Shown piece by piece: positions 10,321 to 22,876 of a stretch of DNA of 64,000 nt (its first letter is position 1; every line of letters starts with the position of its first letter). Source of the DNA: Limonium bicolor (taxonomy: Eukaryota; Streptophyta; Magnoliopsida; Caryophyllales; Plumbaginaceae); NCBI GenBank assembly GCA_023374045.1, contig CM041783.1:124249503-124313502 (forward strand). The letters run 5' to 3'. The position numbers and the translations under genes were made by a program. A model generated the notes under the pieces. That model was not told the DNA's origin. It worked only from the letters and a program-made list of their open reading frames with translations, and did no database searches.

Positions 10321-11910
10321 ACTATGAATGAAGTAGTAATGGTAAGAAAATAAGTAAATGAGTAAGGCAACAAATTTAAGAAGTAGTAAAGAAAAGAATG
10401 GTTTTATAATCAAGTAAGAAAGTAATGAAGTAGTAAGTAACATTGAAAGTATCAATGAAGGAGTAAGATAGATCAATAATAGACCATTTATCATACTACT
10501 CCATGTATGTATAGGAATCAAATAGTTGATCTCCAAAGGAACCGGTAGTGCGATTACGACGGTGAACGGTATGATTTCTTCATGCCCTGTATCCTAACTT
10601 GGTTACCCCGATTTGTGTGCTTATGTGATCACCAATAAGATAAATGCACGAATCAGATTATATTGCACATAAATGTGTTTGAACTATTTTGTTCTTGTTG
10701 TATCTTCTTGAACAATTAGTTTGTATAATTCATGAAATGAATGAATGAGAATGAAATGTATGTGTACATGATGAGTATTTGGTATTGTATTGACGTATGG
10801 AAATGGAGTATTGACTTCTACTAATTCCTAACATTCTAACTCCTAACTTGAGTAATGAGAAATGGAATGAGTAGAAGTCCGATATAGTTTTTGCCACGCG
10901 TGAGGATGAGGAAACAAGAGGTTGGATCCGAATCCTGGCTGTAATCTTTTCCATGGACCAAATCCCTTGAATGGGAAGCATCCTGGATTAGTGGGCCACC
11001 CTAAAGCCCGGTGGTGGGATGTAGTAATCCCTGCTCGGAGGTCATGCCGACTTAACTGGAGTAAAGTATGTAAGAAGTAAATATTGTATGTGTATCGGTC
11101 TTGACTATTGTAAGTCATTGGCCTTGAGTAAGAAGTATTGAACACCCGATTAACCCGGGTGTGTAATGAAGCTAACATGACTTCGGTAGGTATTAGAGAA
11201 TTGTATCTCCGTAGTGCGGTGAGTAAACGGTAAGTATGAATGGGTGACTCGTAATATCTCCCTTGTTTGTATTGAATGTATGTATGCTTGTGAATCGATT
11301 GTATTGAATTTGTACTGTATGAAGCATGTATGTATGTATGAATGAAACGACCCGCATGTACTCGACCAAGTAGTTGGCGTACCCTCGCTAGTACGCGGGG
11401 TATGCGGTTATCGTATCCAACATAAGCTGACCCCTAGGGGGAATGTTTTATTCTACAGGTACCCGCGAGGCGTGACGTTTAGAGTAAGGACAAGGCTGAA
11501 TTCTTTTTGGTATAGTTAGTAGATTTGGATGGGTGTACCGAGTTGTACACGGCTAAGGCCTTTTGAGTAGCGGTGTACCATGTGGGTACACTTTTTGGAT
11601 AATGAATTGTGATTGGATAGAAATGAGTAAGTGTACAAACTCTTAATTTTGGGAAGTAGCCTTGGAATGTAATCATATGTTTCGGTATACTCGGTAATCA
11701 TATGTAAGTAAGTATTTGGTATTGTAAAGTAAGTAGTACGTATTCGGTTTGTTCTAATCGTCAGACCGTTACTGTAAGTAGTAGTAGCCTTATTAGTCTC
11801 GGAGGCTAACGGCATTGTATCACCCGCCGGGAGTAAGTAAGTACTCGGCTGCGAGAGGTAATTAAGGGAATGATTAGAGGATAATGGAAGGATTAGCGGT
11901 TGGGGTGTTA

Positions 11911-13239
11911 CATTCATGCTTAAACTCATTCACAAACCCTAGGTTATATATTGTCTTACACATTAGGATAGTTGTTTTACCTTGGAATAAAAGAGAGCTT
12001 GAATAAGTAACAAGAGAGGACTCCTCCTTGTCCTTGAAGATTGAAATGGAGATATGAAAGATCAAAAGAACACACCATCAAAGGGTGATTCTCGGTTACA
12101 CACAAAAACAAGAGAGGAAACATTGATTTCTTTGGTTTTTCCTTACCTTGAAAAAAGGAGAATGACAAGGCATGAAAATATGAGCTCAAGCTCCTTCAAT
12201 GGTGAATCTCCATGCACCGAATGAGGCTTTTTTGGAGATTTGAAAAGGTAGAAGTTAGAGCTGCTCCAACTAGAAGAATGGTGGTCTTGAAATTGAATTT
12301 GGACCATGGAGTCATGAGTTACAAGCAAAAGTTGGATATGGTGAGGTTTTTCTGTAGCAAAACCGATGGAGTTGGGAGAATGAAGGTAGGTGACGGTGGG
12401 TGTGAGTGGGAAAGGAAGGAATGAAATGAGAGCTTGCCTTTTACAAGATATTTACTTATAAAGTAAATAGTAAACTTTAGTTGTCATCTTTATTTACTTA
12501 TCAAACTAGCAAGAGTGGTGACTGACCACAATAAAAACTGGCCCCCATCATCTACTTAGGGGTAGTTTGGTCTTTGTTGACCAATTAACTTACTTATATT
12601 GACTTATGTCATAAACTAGCATATTTTAGTTACTATTCACAAAAACAAGGCACATTCTTGTGAAATTTTTTTTTCCCATTGATTTAGACTTCCAAATGTG
12701 ATACTAAGTAGTACACATGTTAATTAAAGAGTAGATGGACATTTAGCCATTCAAAACTCATTTACAAGACAATTTTTCAAAAATGTGCTTTAAGACTCCT
12801 TAAAGCACATTTTGTGTTTCAACTGTTTTCAAGCTTGGTTTCCTTTGGTAATTGGTTTTATATGTTCATTAACATATAATTAAGGTATAGATATGACCTT
12901 TAGGTCTTATACAAATTCATCCAAGCTTAGAGCACATTTTTGCCCATATGACTTTAAGGTATTTATTTGTGTTTTATTTGGTTTAATTGTCTACCAAGGT
13001 TTCCTAAGAACTTAATTAGCCTTATTAAATCATAATTAAATATATTTAGTCTTGGTAGGTTCTTTGGGTCCTAACCAAGTTCACTCAAGCTTAGAGCATA
13101 TTTTTGCTCAAGCTGTGTCTTAGTGCTTTATTGTGTTTACTATGGTTTAAATTGTTCACTAATGTTTCTAAGGCACTTTTTATCCTTAATATACCATATT
13201 TTAATGTTTAAACAACATATCAAGGATTGGGGTATTTCA
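11911..13239 (-). repeat. 3' LTR of element B, truncated
   Basis: From 11911 the sequence matches the right LTR of B starting at 27563, almost base for base, and ends GGGGTATTTCA at 13239 next to the PPT. About 3.1 kb of the LTR is absent on the left because the G3 LTR and the gap intervene. The U3 palindrome is at 12785-12808 (centre ACTC). Confidence 0.85.
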
Positions 13240-13244
13240 ATCTA

Positions 13245-13276
13245 CCCCCCTTAAAAGAACTTCGTCCTCGAAGTTC
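13245..13276 (-). other. 3' polypurine tract and its hairpin, element B
   Basis: In element sense a perfect hairpin GAACTTCG-AGGA-CGAAGTTC (13257-13276) is followed at once by TTTTAAGGGGGG (13245-13256) and then the 3' LTR. The equivalents in D (GAACTTTG-GGGA-CAAAGTTC) and N (GAATTTCG-AGGA-CGAAATTC) differ at two stem positions, with the partner base changed each time. The PPT primes plus-strand DNA synthesis. Confidence 0.8.
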
Positions 13277-13396
13277 ACACTTCCCACACATCATTTGGAT
13301 TAGACGCAGGAATCACTTGGAATTAAACTTCCATAACCAAACATACTTTACATCACACCCTCAGACTTAATGGTCCGGTAACATATTCACATCCAT

Positions 13397-13421
13397 ACAT
13401 AACATAACATAACATAACATA
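13397..13421. repeat. ACATA microsatellite
   Basis: About five copies of the pentamer ACATA inside element B. Confidence 0.8.
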
Positions 13422-13889
13422 CTTACATGATAACCTCGGACTTAGTGGTCCGGGTACCTTAATCAACATTATACTTACATAACAACCCTTAGACTCTCAG
13501 GTCTGGGTAACATAACAACATTTAGACACATAGGTCTAGGTAACACAACAACTTTGGAACTCGACCAAATTAGGACTCAAGGTCAAAATAATATTTATCA
13601 CACATACCACACAACATGTCATAGCATGTATAACAATCAAAAATATCTTTGACATACACTGTGATCCCGCAGAACCCGGTCGCGATGGACACCTTCCGTC
13701 GCGTTCCATTGGGAGATCAAAACAATCACTTAAATTTAAAATTTTTTCCCTTGTGAGGTTAAGTAAGAGAACTTTAATTATGTAAAGTTCTATCGACGTT
13801 TTATAAATACCAATTCAAAATCCTTTTGAAAACACATACAACTCCAAGTCCAACTTATGCTCTTTGCTTCTTTCTTAGTGTGGTTATTT

Positions 13890-13980
13890 GTGACCACTTA
13901 CAGGGAGCTTCAAGAATCATCCAACCCTGATGTGATCAGCATCAGTGTCGAACTATCCTTCCACCCCAATTTGTGTTCGG
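13890..13980. other. Conserved 91-bp block between pol and 3' LTR, element B
   Basis: By direct count this block differs from D (43364-43454) at 7 of 91 positions and from E (63316-63406, reversed) at 9, although the flanks are far more diverged. Read on the plus strand, opposite to the element, it stays open in all three and shares NPDVI; B and D share ESSNPDVISI. B-D changes fall mostly at third codon positions, E-B changes do not. It also contains the inverted repeat CTGATG...CATCAG. Antisense ORF or structural element: undecided. Confidence 0.4.
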
Positions 13981-14531
13981 CTTCCCTTGATCGCATGCAA
14001 ATCAGTTCCACTTCCCACTTCATTTTCACCATCAAGTAATACACTCATTTCCAATTTTCTATCTTTTAGTCTTTCTAGTCATAATCATTACATCTCCAAA
14101 GGATAGAACTCCGTCTACCAGTTATCTCCATTCACTTTAATCCTGTTACCAAGGGAATCTTATCTTCACTAGGTTCTATGTCGGTTTCATACCCTTTTCA
14201 TGAATCACTATATTGTATACATACACCTATATTTTATCAAAATACAACACACAGTTTCACAATTTACACTATCAGGGTTTTTGTTTCCCGGGAGTTTCTC
14301 TACTCCCCACACTTGTACTATCACACACAACTATTAACAAATAACACACTTATCACAGTGGTATTCGCATCCTCTGTGCGCAATTACCACAATTAAACCA
14401 TGAATGAATGTGTATATTTACGTAACACACACACCAATCATCAAAATAATTATTTTGTGCTATGCACAATATAGGTCACATACACTACGTACACTTGTAC
14501 AGTAATACACACTAAGTGGTTTTGCGCTCTA

Positions 14532-14564
14532 CCCCCCCTTAAAAGGGATTACGCCCACGTAATC
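14532..14564 (-). other. Second, internal PPT-like module with hairpin, element B
   Basis: In element sense GATTACG-TGGG-CGTAATC (14547-14564) is followed by CCTTTTAAGGGGGGG and TAGAG. Layout matches the true 3' PPT but it lies about 1.3 kb upstream, just after the integrase region. Copies are at 44014-44045 (D) and 56295-56325 (E). It could act as a second plus-strand primer site. Confidence 0.55.
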
Positions 14565-14929
14565 AATCACTGAATCACTGGTTTAAAACGTTCTGCCTTC
14601 GTGAAGTACTTTAACTTCCACGCGGTCTATTATACCATGCATTCTGATTAGGGGATCTTAACCATATTGGCGGTTTAGTTCCTAAACCAAGAATTCTCAT
14701 TGGAGTTTGCTTTAACTCTTAACTGTTTCGGTTCTGGCCTGTGAGGCTTCTAGGCATTAATAATTAGCCATTCACTCATGTTCACCATGCACATTCAACA
14801 CTTGAATCACTGGCTCACTAGTTTCTGCTGGCAAAACTCTAATAACTGTAGGGCTCAGTTTGCCCCATTCATTATTTTACTGTATTGTACATCCCAATTA
14901 TCACCTTTATCTTGGTAATAACGGTTTCT

Positions 14930-15075
14930 CAACCGTTGCGTGGTATCTCTGACCGTGAGCAAATTCGGTGAGTTTCAAAACTTTCCATCCACTTCTCTAA
15001 TAATTTACTATGTATACTGTTATGTGTTTCGCAATGATTGACTTATTTTCTTCCGACTTACTGTCGGTTGAGGTT
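14930..15075 (-). pseudogene. Integrase remnant, element B
   Basis: The minus strand at 15045-15073 aligns with the codons of the Gypsy integrase motif HPQTDGQSERTI when small gaps are allowed. Further on (14931-14975) it reads LTEFAHGQRYHAT, close to the family's L-EFAYN-SYHAT stretch. Frameshifts and stops break the frame. The integrase core inserts the cDNA into the chromosome; this copy cannot do so. The same nucleotide stretch is recognisable in E at 36055-36086. Confidence 0.6.
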
Positions 15076-16617
15076 GAGCTACTACCTAGTTGTAGTGCTC
15101 TCTCGTCGTTATTTCCCACGCTTGAGGTATATTCCATACCGATATTTGGTATTTAGTGCTACTATAATCACTTACTGTTATCATGCCTCCACATTTGGTT
15201 TTGTACATGTATTCTTTCATTGGTGCGGCTGTTGCATTTCCTATGCATCGGCCATTATTACATTATTCCTCCACAATTAACATGTTTCCAATTCCTAGCT
15301 ATCCCACTCGATCATTACTGCGCAAGTGCAATACCAAAACACTCAGTCATACAGAGTGTAGAGGCGTAAACGCTTGGCAGCAAATCTCTTATGCGATTGT
15401 AATAGGAATTCACACCGTGTTTCACTGAGATTCTTATCTCATAATACTGGCCACTGGCTTACTGCTACTGTTATTTGCTATCACTTATCGGTTAACAATA
15501 CTTATACAACGGTCGCTCACTGCGCACCGTGCTCCTATTCATTGCATAACACTAACTTACATGGTATTTACTGTCACATTAACTTCCACACATATACTTA
15601 CATCATTCGTATTATGGTTCGTCACTCATTTGGATGACTATTGAATGCTCCTTGAGCATTGATCATTCGAGTCACAAGCCGGCATTATTCAGCTCAGTGC
15701 TTCACTTTATACACACATGCTACTAAACTAACTGCTCTCTCTCAATAATATATCGTCCATCCTTAACATAATTCTTGAACTCGGTTCACATAACTACCGC
15801 TCCCGCGGTTTCACAATATCGAGAGGTATCCCCACTCTTAAAGCAGTGGTTCGTTCCTCGCTCTATTTACTTGTATAACATAAAGTCCTGCAATTGATCG
15901 AACTTACATAACACATTTTGCTTGTGGCTTATAAGCCTTATTGCCTCGAGCTCTGCTCATTGTAGGCCGTTCACATACATTTATTCCCTGTACAACATTA
16001 TATGGTTTAGAGGTTGCATTGGGCTCCATGTCAAGGTCGTTGTATCACGCTTGTTTTCATGGGATGCCCCTTCCAGGACGTCAGGCTTTCTTCTGACGAC
16101 TTATGTTTAAACTGAGAATTAGCTCCAACTCTTGTGCTTCTGTCATGTCATTTCGTACAACAACTGTTGATGCAAACACCCTTCAAGGATTGCTCTTGGG
16201 TATTGCTAGTAAGTTATGCCATACCTCGGCTTGCACTTATTGGTACCTTTAGTTATTATGCCGTTTTACGTTCTTAGCTGGGTTTTATCCTCGTCTGTGA
16301 AGATCGATATTCCCTGGTAATCCAGGTGATCGTTGCGGGAGTTTCATCCGTTCATTGCACATTAATGTTGTCCACATTAGGCATCTGCTTGCCATGCACA
16401 GGCTGGGTCACCATTCCAGCTATCATGTTTACCCCTCGGGATTCTTAAGACATATGTGATGTCTTTACATAACAGTCAGTGCACTTCACACTTCCTGACT
16501 CTTAAACATTTCCTTGAAATGAATTCACTAATTTTTTAGTCTCGTAAACTTAACTGAGTTCCTTTACTTTAACCATTCTTGGTAATCCTTAGCTCTTGAT
16601 TGACTTATACTGCTGAC

Positions 16618-16812
16618 CGTAGTACGGAGTCGACTACTTCCCGTGTTTTGGATTCTACTCGTATACATATGTGGGTACCATACTGATACATTACTACTTA
16701 CCCAACTAACCCATAAGTAGGTCTGTCAGGCCCACAAGCTCCTATCGGAGTGCGGTCATCCCACATTCCAGTTGGTACACTCGTAGTGTCCGTCACACGC
16801 CTAGGTGAAGTA
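16618..16812 (-). other. Structured block M1, copy in element B
   Basis: Same block as 588-780. Stems CTACTTA/TAAGTAG (16694-16720) and CTCC/GGAG (16739-16750) are intact. The stem at 16675-16689 has one C-A mismatch, intermediate between the forms in A and D. It lies on the PBS side of the interior, as in A and E but not D. Confidence 0.5.
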
Positions 16813-17206
16813 TTCTGTTGTCAACTCCCTTATATTGTCCTATGACAATGCATTCTGTGCTTCCCAAACTTAATCAAGGGAAAATCTATCCACTGTTGTA
16901 TCTTTAACTACCCTTGGGTTTACTGGTTTGGTTTAAAAGAAGGTTAGAAAGAAGTAGTGGTTTGAAAGAAATCTGGTTTTGAAAGAAAAGAGTTTGAAAT
17001 AAATCTAAGCTTGAAAGAAAATTTTCATGGTTTCACAACGTCTCTTCCTTTAACCAAGTCTAGCTTCTTGCTGACTGGTGTACTTCCAATTACAGAGGTT
17101 AGGCAATCAAGCCCTTCCACGGTTATGATGATCTCACTTAACTTCATGGTACTTTACTAAGTACTTCGTTTCGCTAAAAAATCTCCCGTATAGCCCTGTT
17201 ATAGTA

Positions 17207-17226
17207 GCACTTGCTATAGCAAGTGC
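17207..17226 (-). other. Internal hairpin GCACTTGC-TATA-GCAAGTGC, element B
   Basis: Perfect 8-bp stem with a four-base loop, about 0.8 kb downstream of the PBS; see the A copy at 1172-1190. Confidence 0.55.
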
Positions 17227-17809
17227 GCCATGCTAACTGGCTATCGGTTCAACACATACCGGTTGTGGTATTGTTTTTACCTGCACTATCATCAGTGGCC
17301 TTGTTGGCTCTTACTTGATCTTACAGTCTTGACAATTGACCCTCTGGGCGACTTCTCACTGTATTCACATGATAATCATTAACTAGGGCGTTTCCCATTC
17401 TGGAGACCCCTTTTTACTTAGTATTGTTTCCTCTTCGTAGCCCGTTCCACGCATTTGTCGTGGTTACTGAGACTGTCTCTTGTTTGGGCACTACGTTGTA
17501 GTTCCTTTGTCGGTTGGTATACCGTTGGTGTATCATTTAACAAATGTGGTTCCGTAGACTCTCGTCTCGGGTTTCATTACTCCACTTCTTGACTGTTGCA
17601 CGGTCGGTGCGTTGCAAGCTGGTTGTTCTCGTCTGCTCGGCATGTCGACCCAGGTTGCCGGAAATTCTATTCTCTTATACACAAAATTCTTCATTTTTCG
17701 CTATTAAATGCGGTTAACATTGTTCACATGGAAACCGTCTCCGGGATTCCCACCTTTCGGGATCCACCGTATGGCAGGTTCTCTGTACTCACAGTGGTAC
17801 TTAATAACA

Positions 17810-17856
17810 GCCAAATCGGGTATTCCCGAGTAAGAGAGGACTTCCATCTCTCTGGC
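17810..17856 (-). other. Predicted leader three-way junction, element B
   Basis: Same layout as at 1763-1809. The outer stem here reads GCCAGA/TTTGGC, so one pair is G-U. Hairpin TCGGG-AATA-CCCGA is intact. Confidence 0.5.
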
Positions 17857-18024
17857 GTTCTTTCCCAAGTTATAAAACAGGGATTGTGGAGGGCGGGAAG
17901 GATATAGTAGGTTTCAGTATTCACTAGTAATTCCTAACTAGCGTATCTCTCACGCTATCACTCAACCCTTAACCCAGAGTACTAAAATCCTAATCGGTAC
18001 TTCTAAGCTCGGTAATTCAGTCAT

Positions 18025-18050
18025 CAGAGCGATACTTCGCTCTGATCCCA
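18025..18050 (-). other. tRNA-iMet primer binding site with overlapping hairpin, element B
   Basis: Minus strand TGGGATCAGAGC (18039-18050), one mismatch from the usual TGGTATCAGAGC. The hairpin CAGAGCGA-TACT-TCGCTCTG at 18025-18044 is perfect. Confidence 0.8.
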
Positions 18051-19898
18051 CTTTTTGTAACACCCCATCCAACAACAACACACTTATCAACTAACTGCAG
18101 CGGAAAACATACTTCATTACATTACTTAACTTGTTGGTGTTACACGCCGTTAACCACCCACGTGGCTAACCAGGCTATTACATATACATTGTACCGGTCT
18201 GATGGACTAGATTCCCGAGCAACTGTACATACTATACCTTTCCTTTAACAACAAAACATACACATACCTTCCAACTGTACCGGAGTACCGACAAACCGGT
18301 GTCGATAACAATTTCAGTTACTACACCTATAATACATATACAAATTTAAATGGCTACCCATGTACAAACGACTACCCCGTCCTACTCTCGAACGGCTTCC
18401 AGCTCCTTGTACCTGAAATAGGAAAAAGAAGAGAAAGGGTGGCCCCCCAGGGGCTCAGCACCTTTGCTGGTATGGTAATCCCACAGCCCGCATGCTACCG
18501 GGCCACACAAACTAATTGTCGTCTTAGCATGCGGTTGATTATATTTGAATCATGCATGTAAACTATCAACACATAACACATAACATTCCACCACAATGGG
18601 CTCAACAAAACAGCCAACACATCTACACTTGACAAATCACTCCTTGTTCTCTTAACCCTAGAGTGTTTCTCCTCTATTGGAGCTACTTCCTTAATAGACG
18701 ATACTTACCCATTAATCGGGTTATCCTTAAACGCCTCTTATCATACACTGGGACTCATATCCATGATCCACATACTCCACATTTTGCAGCATATAACATC
18801 ACACCGCTATGAGAATTACAACACAACAATAACACATAACACAACGGGTACGGTTCTTAAGGAACCAACCCCAAACATAGTTAATTCACCTGTGAGCCTA
18901 GAGAATGATATTACCCTCATGTTAAGCTCGTTATACAACACTCATTACCGTCCTAATAGTCAGATGAGTAACTTAAGTTAAGATGGTTCGGATATAGTGA
19001 CCCGAACACACCACACAAACACATGTTCCCCCTAAACCGATCATAAGTCAGAATAGCTAAGCTTTGGAGTAAGCTAATGGGAGATCGTAACCCGTGAGGG
19101 AAACAACAATAACAGAGAGGAGGGTAAGGGTAAAAAGGATACCCATTCCCAAACAACGCGCGACCGGAACGACCGGATTCCTCACCCCCGTTAGTACATA
19201 TTACTTATAGATAAATAGTTAGAGCCCCACTGTGGGATCTATCACGTCCACACACCAAAAGGTATTTCAACTGGGTTAGACACACGAGGGAGGTCCATAC
19301 ATTCACACACAATCATCACACAATTAACTCACGCATAGCCGTGGTTAGAACGTCCCATGGTTCGGGTCGTTAAATCCGAATACCGAACTCTCATGTGATC
19401 CTAAACTCAGATAGCTAAGGTTTAACACTTTCGAGGTTAAATGGTATCAGAATTGAACACGCCACATAAATGAATTACTATAAACTCATTACATGTTTTA
19501 TCTTACAACGTGGCAAACATACAGAAAAACACATTGGCATACAAGCCGGTGTAATCCGGTAGGACACAGGTTGCAAGAAAACCATACCTGTCACCGGGGT
19601 CCACTCTATCATGTCCACTTATGTTCCTCGAACAATTCTCGAACAACTGGTAATATTACATTTACTTTTATTAACATCGGGGTAACATGATTGTTTAAAG
19701 TCTAATGCTCAAATTATCCCGTTAACTAGTTAAATAACTTCACATTTTAACTTGTTTTACTTTTACATTTTAATATAATCCCCCACTAAATTGTCATTAT
19801 AACTCACTAACATGTCCTTAACAATCTTATAACATCATTACTTAATAATCCCCATCATCCTATAACCTTAAACAATGTTTTTGGTCCATACAGCACCT

Positions 19899-20149
19899 TG
19901 TCCGAACTTGTGTCCGGACTTCCCAAGTTCGGACGCTGTTCGAGGCTCAAATGGGTGTAAACAGACGACTGTCCGAAACATGCGTCCGAGCTTCCCAAGT
20001 TCGGACGCTGTTCGAGGCCAAAACAGAATATAGAGATAGGTGTGTCCGAACGTCCAATTCGGACGGTAGTTCGGACACTGGTCAAGGCTTAGAAAACTTA
20101 CGCGCAACAGGGCATGTCGAACGTCCACGTTCGGACGGTAGTTCGGACG
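19899..20149. repeat. Mid-LTR hairpin array, word GTCCGAAC/GTTCGGAC (4 units), element B
   Basis: Four units with GTCCGAAC facing GTTCGGAC. AAGTTCGGACGCTGTTCGAGGC repeats 72 bases apart (19925, 19997), and the TTCGGACGGTAGTTCGGAC pair is also about 72 apart (20057, 20129). Position within the LTR is the same as for the unrelated arrays in A and D. Confidence 0.85.
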
Positions 20150-21723
20150 TGCAAACCTTCATTTTCTATACCTTTAAACACTTACTCATTTCTTGCCAAA
20201 ATGCCCAACAAATTATAGTTCCCCCTTAGGTTAATAGCATGTTCCCACACATTATTTAGCCCACCAAAATACTTTATGTCCTTCCAAGAATTTCCTCCAC
20301 AAGTTCAAACATCTTCCTTACCTAACATCATTTCCTCCTTGTACATCAACATTACCTAAACCTTAACAAACTCCTCCAAGACTTTAGTACATCCCAAAAC
20401 ACCCATTGGATTTTCTAGAACTTCCAAGATAATTCCTAAATCCTTTTTGCCTTCTAAAACACCTTAATGCACATTTCTTTCCCTAGTAAAACACTTAACC
20501 ATTCTCAACACTTATAAACTCACCAAGACTCATTTAAACACTTAAAATTCTATACATTATCTAAATTTTGACATGGGTTCTTCTAGCTCATTGCTATACC
20601 AACACACATAGCTTTCACCATTAGACATTCAAGAACACCTAAAATCCATCAAGAGTATTCTCACACACAAACACTTAGGTTTTCACCCTTTCACAACCAA
20701 AACGCTTAATCACTTGATACACACAAACATATTGTTTTTCATCCTCTAACCACCAAAGACATAACTTTACAAGGGACATCTTTGCACACAAAAAAACCTC
20801 AAACTACACTACATCACAATATAGTGCATAAACTTAAATTGCTTGGCACTTAGGCCCTTCAATAACATGGATCTTAGGCCCTTAAATAACATAAACCTTA
20901 AACACTGAATTTCCCACATATATTGTTATGCCCCAGTTTTTTTTATTTAATTTCGTTCTACTCTTATTTCGTTTCGGTTCCGTAAAGGGAGGATAATAAT
21001 ATTTCTTTTCGTTCCAATGGGATTATGTCATTTATGGCAGATTATCCAAAGTTAGAGGGAAGGTCCTTTTTATTTTTTGCTATTAAAATAAGTCGAAATT
21101 AAACTTCCTTTTAATATATCTCATTCTTATTTTCCTTCCTCTCATTTAATTTCAAGATCTTTCCCTAACGTCAGTTTCTAACATTCCCCTCTCAACTCCC
21201 GCTCTGCGTGCATATCCCTTCTCCTTCCCTTTGCTTCTTCCTCTCTGTAAATCGATCAACTAGAGTGCTGGCAGCGTCGTTGGTGATTCGAGTCCGTCAA
21301 TCTCGAGTTAGGAATTCTGAGTGGGGGTTTCTGTTTCTCGTTCAAGTTCCTTGCTCCTCCTTCCGGTGTTGGTTCTTTTCGATGTGTTCGAGTGTTCGTG
21401 ATTCTGAGCGAGGATTCGAGTGGAGCAGATTGTAGAGTCTACAGAGATGGCTTAGCGTCGGATGTGAGGTAGGTGGTGAATGGATTCGGGTGTGCGTGTT
21501 CAACCACGGGGATTTCGGATTTTGTTCATTCTACGTATATGTTTATGTGCTCCTTTGATTGTGATGTTCTTGGATTGATTTTGGATGCTTTTTGATCTGT
21601 CAAAACCCCGTGGAAATGTGTTTTCGATTGGCTAATTTGCTACAATAAATTATGTATGTTTTGTGGGGGATTTGTGGCTTGGTTCTGGCTGTTTTTCGTA
21701 ATTGATTTTGCAGTTTTCGGTAT

Positions 21724-21826
21724 GTCCGAAATGTGTCCAAACATTGAAGTTCGGACATCATACGCCGGAAGATTTTCAGACTCTCGATTTAGGTCCGAAC
21801 ATGCAAGGTCGGACGTATGTTCGGAC
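21724..21826. repeat. Hairpin pair, word GTCCGAACAT, left LTR of N
   Basis: Two units whose GTCCGA starts are 69 bases apart (21724, 21793); each faces a TTCGGAC arm. The first unit lacks a C kept in the right LTR, where the spacing is 70. Confidence 0.75.
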
Positions 21827-22876
21827 CGGCCTTTGTTTTAGCATAACTTCTTCGTTTGAGCTCTGTTTTGAGTGCCGTTTACGGCGTTGGATTCCTCTTT
21901 TCGAGTACTATCTAATCTAATATGTTTTAGCACCTGTATATGTGTACTTTAATTTGAAAGTCTTTGATAAGCCTTTGAACTCTGATTTGCTCTGAAAGAG
22001 TGTTTGAGCTTCTACACTTCTGTTTGGTTTTCGTGGTTGCTAGTCAGTGTATGACTGTTGCTTTGATAAGGGCTTATGATCCGTTTGATGTGCTTCAGCC
22101 CTCCGTTATGTTCTGTTAAAGGTCTCTGCTCATTTTGTAAAGCTTCTGTTTTGGGTCCTAGATGTTTAGCTTCTGAGCCTTGGATAGTCGGGTATGGCTG
22201 TCCCGTAGCATGCTGCGCAGGAATTCCTTCTGTTATTCCCTTGGGTTCCCTTCTGTTCTATCTCTCAGGGTCCCTTGGATATTTAGTGACCGACGGGTCC
22301 ATAGCTGTCTCTACGGCTTCTGTTGTGGGATCTTTGGATCCATAGGACGTTATGTGAGTCCTTCTGATGTGTCAGCTGGTGTCTAGTGTCCCACCTCTGT
22401 TTTGATTAAGCTTCTGATCTGGACTTCTGAGTTTGTGGTTTGCCTTGTTCTGATTTAAGACTTCTGTTCAGTTTGCTTAGTTCCTACTTCTCTGCTCTGA
22501 TTTGACAAACTTCTATTTCGGTTCTGGCTTGTCACTCCTCTGATTTGAGAAAGCTTCATTCTCTATCTGATTTATGTTACAACTTCCAGTCTGATTTGCT
22601 AAGTTATGTATTAGTATACGATTATGTTTAGTATATGTTTTGAGCATGCTCAGCTGATGAAGTTTATCACCTGCTAAGCTATAGTTTGGCTCACCCCTAT
22701 TTCCGTCTGATTTGCAGGTTTAAGTTTTCTTTGAAGACTCCACTCTGCATTATGCTTCGCCTTTCACTTTGTATTTGTAGTTGTGGCTTAAGGTCCTTTG
22801 CAATTTGATTCTGTTATGTAATGAAGTTGGGCTTTCGCATGTAATGTCAGAAAGACCTTGTAATCTGTTTCTAGTT

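Larger units (their letters stand above)
8334..11910 (+). repeat. G3-family LTR, plus strand, start in the gap
   Basis: Ends GGGGTGTTACA at 11910. It aligns by eye, reversed, with the solo LTR at 36212-38281 plus 52681-55947. Shared blocks include 8540-8660 with 55180-55320, and 10870-11060 with 52935-53110. About 450 bases of U3 appear to be lost in the gap. No PBS follows, so it is a 3' LTR or a solo LTR. It sits inside the left LTR of B, which resumes at 11911. Several short frames cross it but none is conserved as protein with its sister copy. Confidence 0.8.
13240..18055 (-). mobile_element. Element B internal region (G1, Tekay/Del-like), decayed
   Basis: A 4.8-kb interior between the two LTRs of B: PBS at 18039-18050, PPT at 13245-13256, minus strand. 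Order from the PBS: leader junction (17810-17856), GCACTTGC hairpin (17207-17226), block M1 (16618-16812), integrase remnant (14930-15075), internal PPT-like module (14532-14564), a conserved 91-bp block (13890-13980), then the 3' PPT. No frame longer than about 100 codons is open, and reverse transcriptase could not be recognised. Decay is consistent with an old, silenced copy. Confidence 0.8.

Noticed and set aside
10843..11178. Antisense frame with RALGW-TNPGC-PFKGFGPW shared with 52935-53171
   Set aside because: Both copies are the same LTR segment. Codon changes are mainly nonsynonymous and the frames diverge by shifts, which fits shared noncoding DNA.
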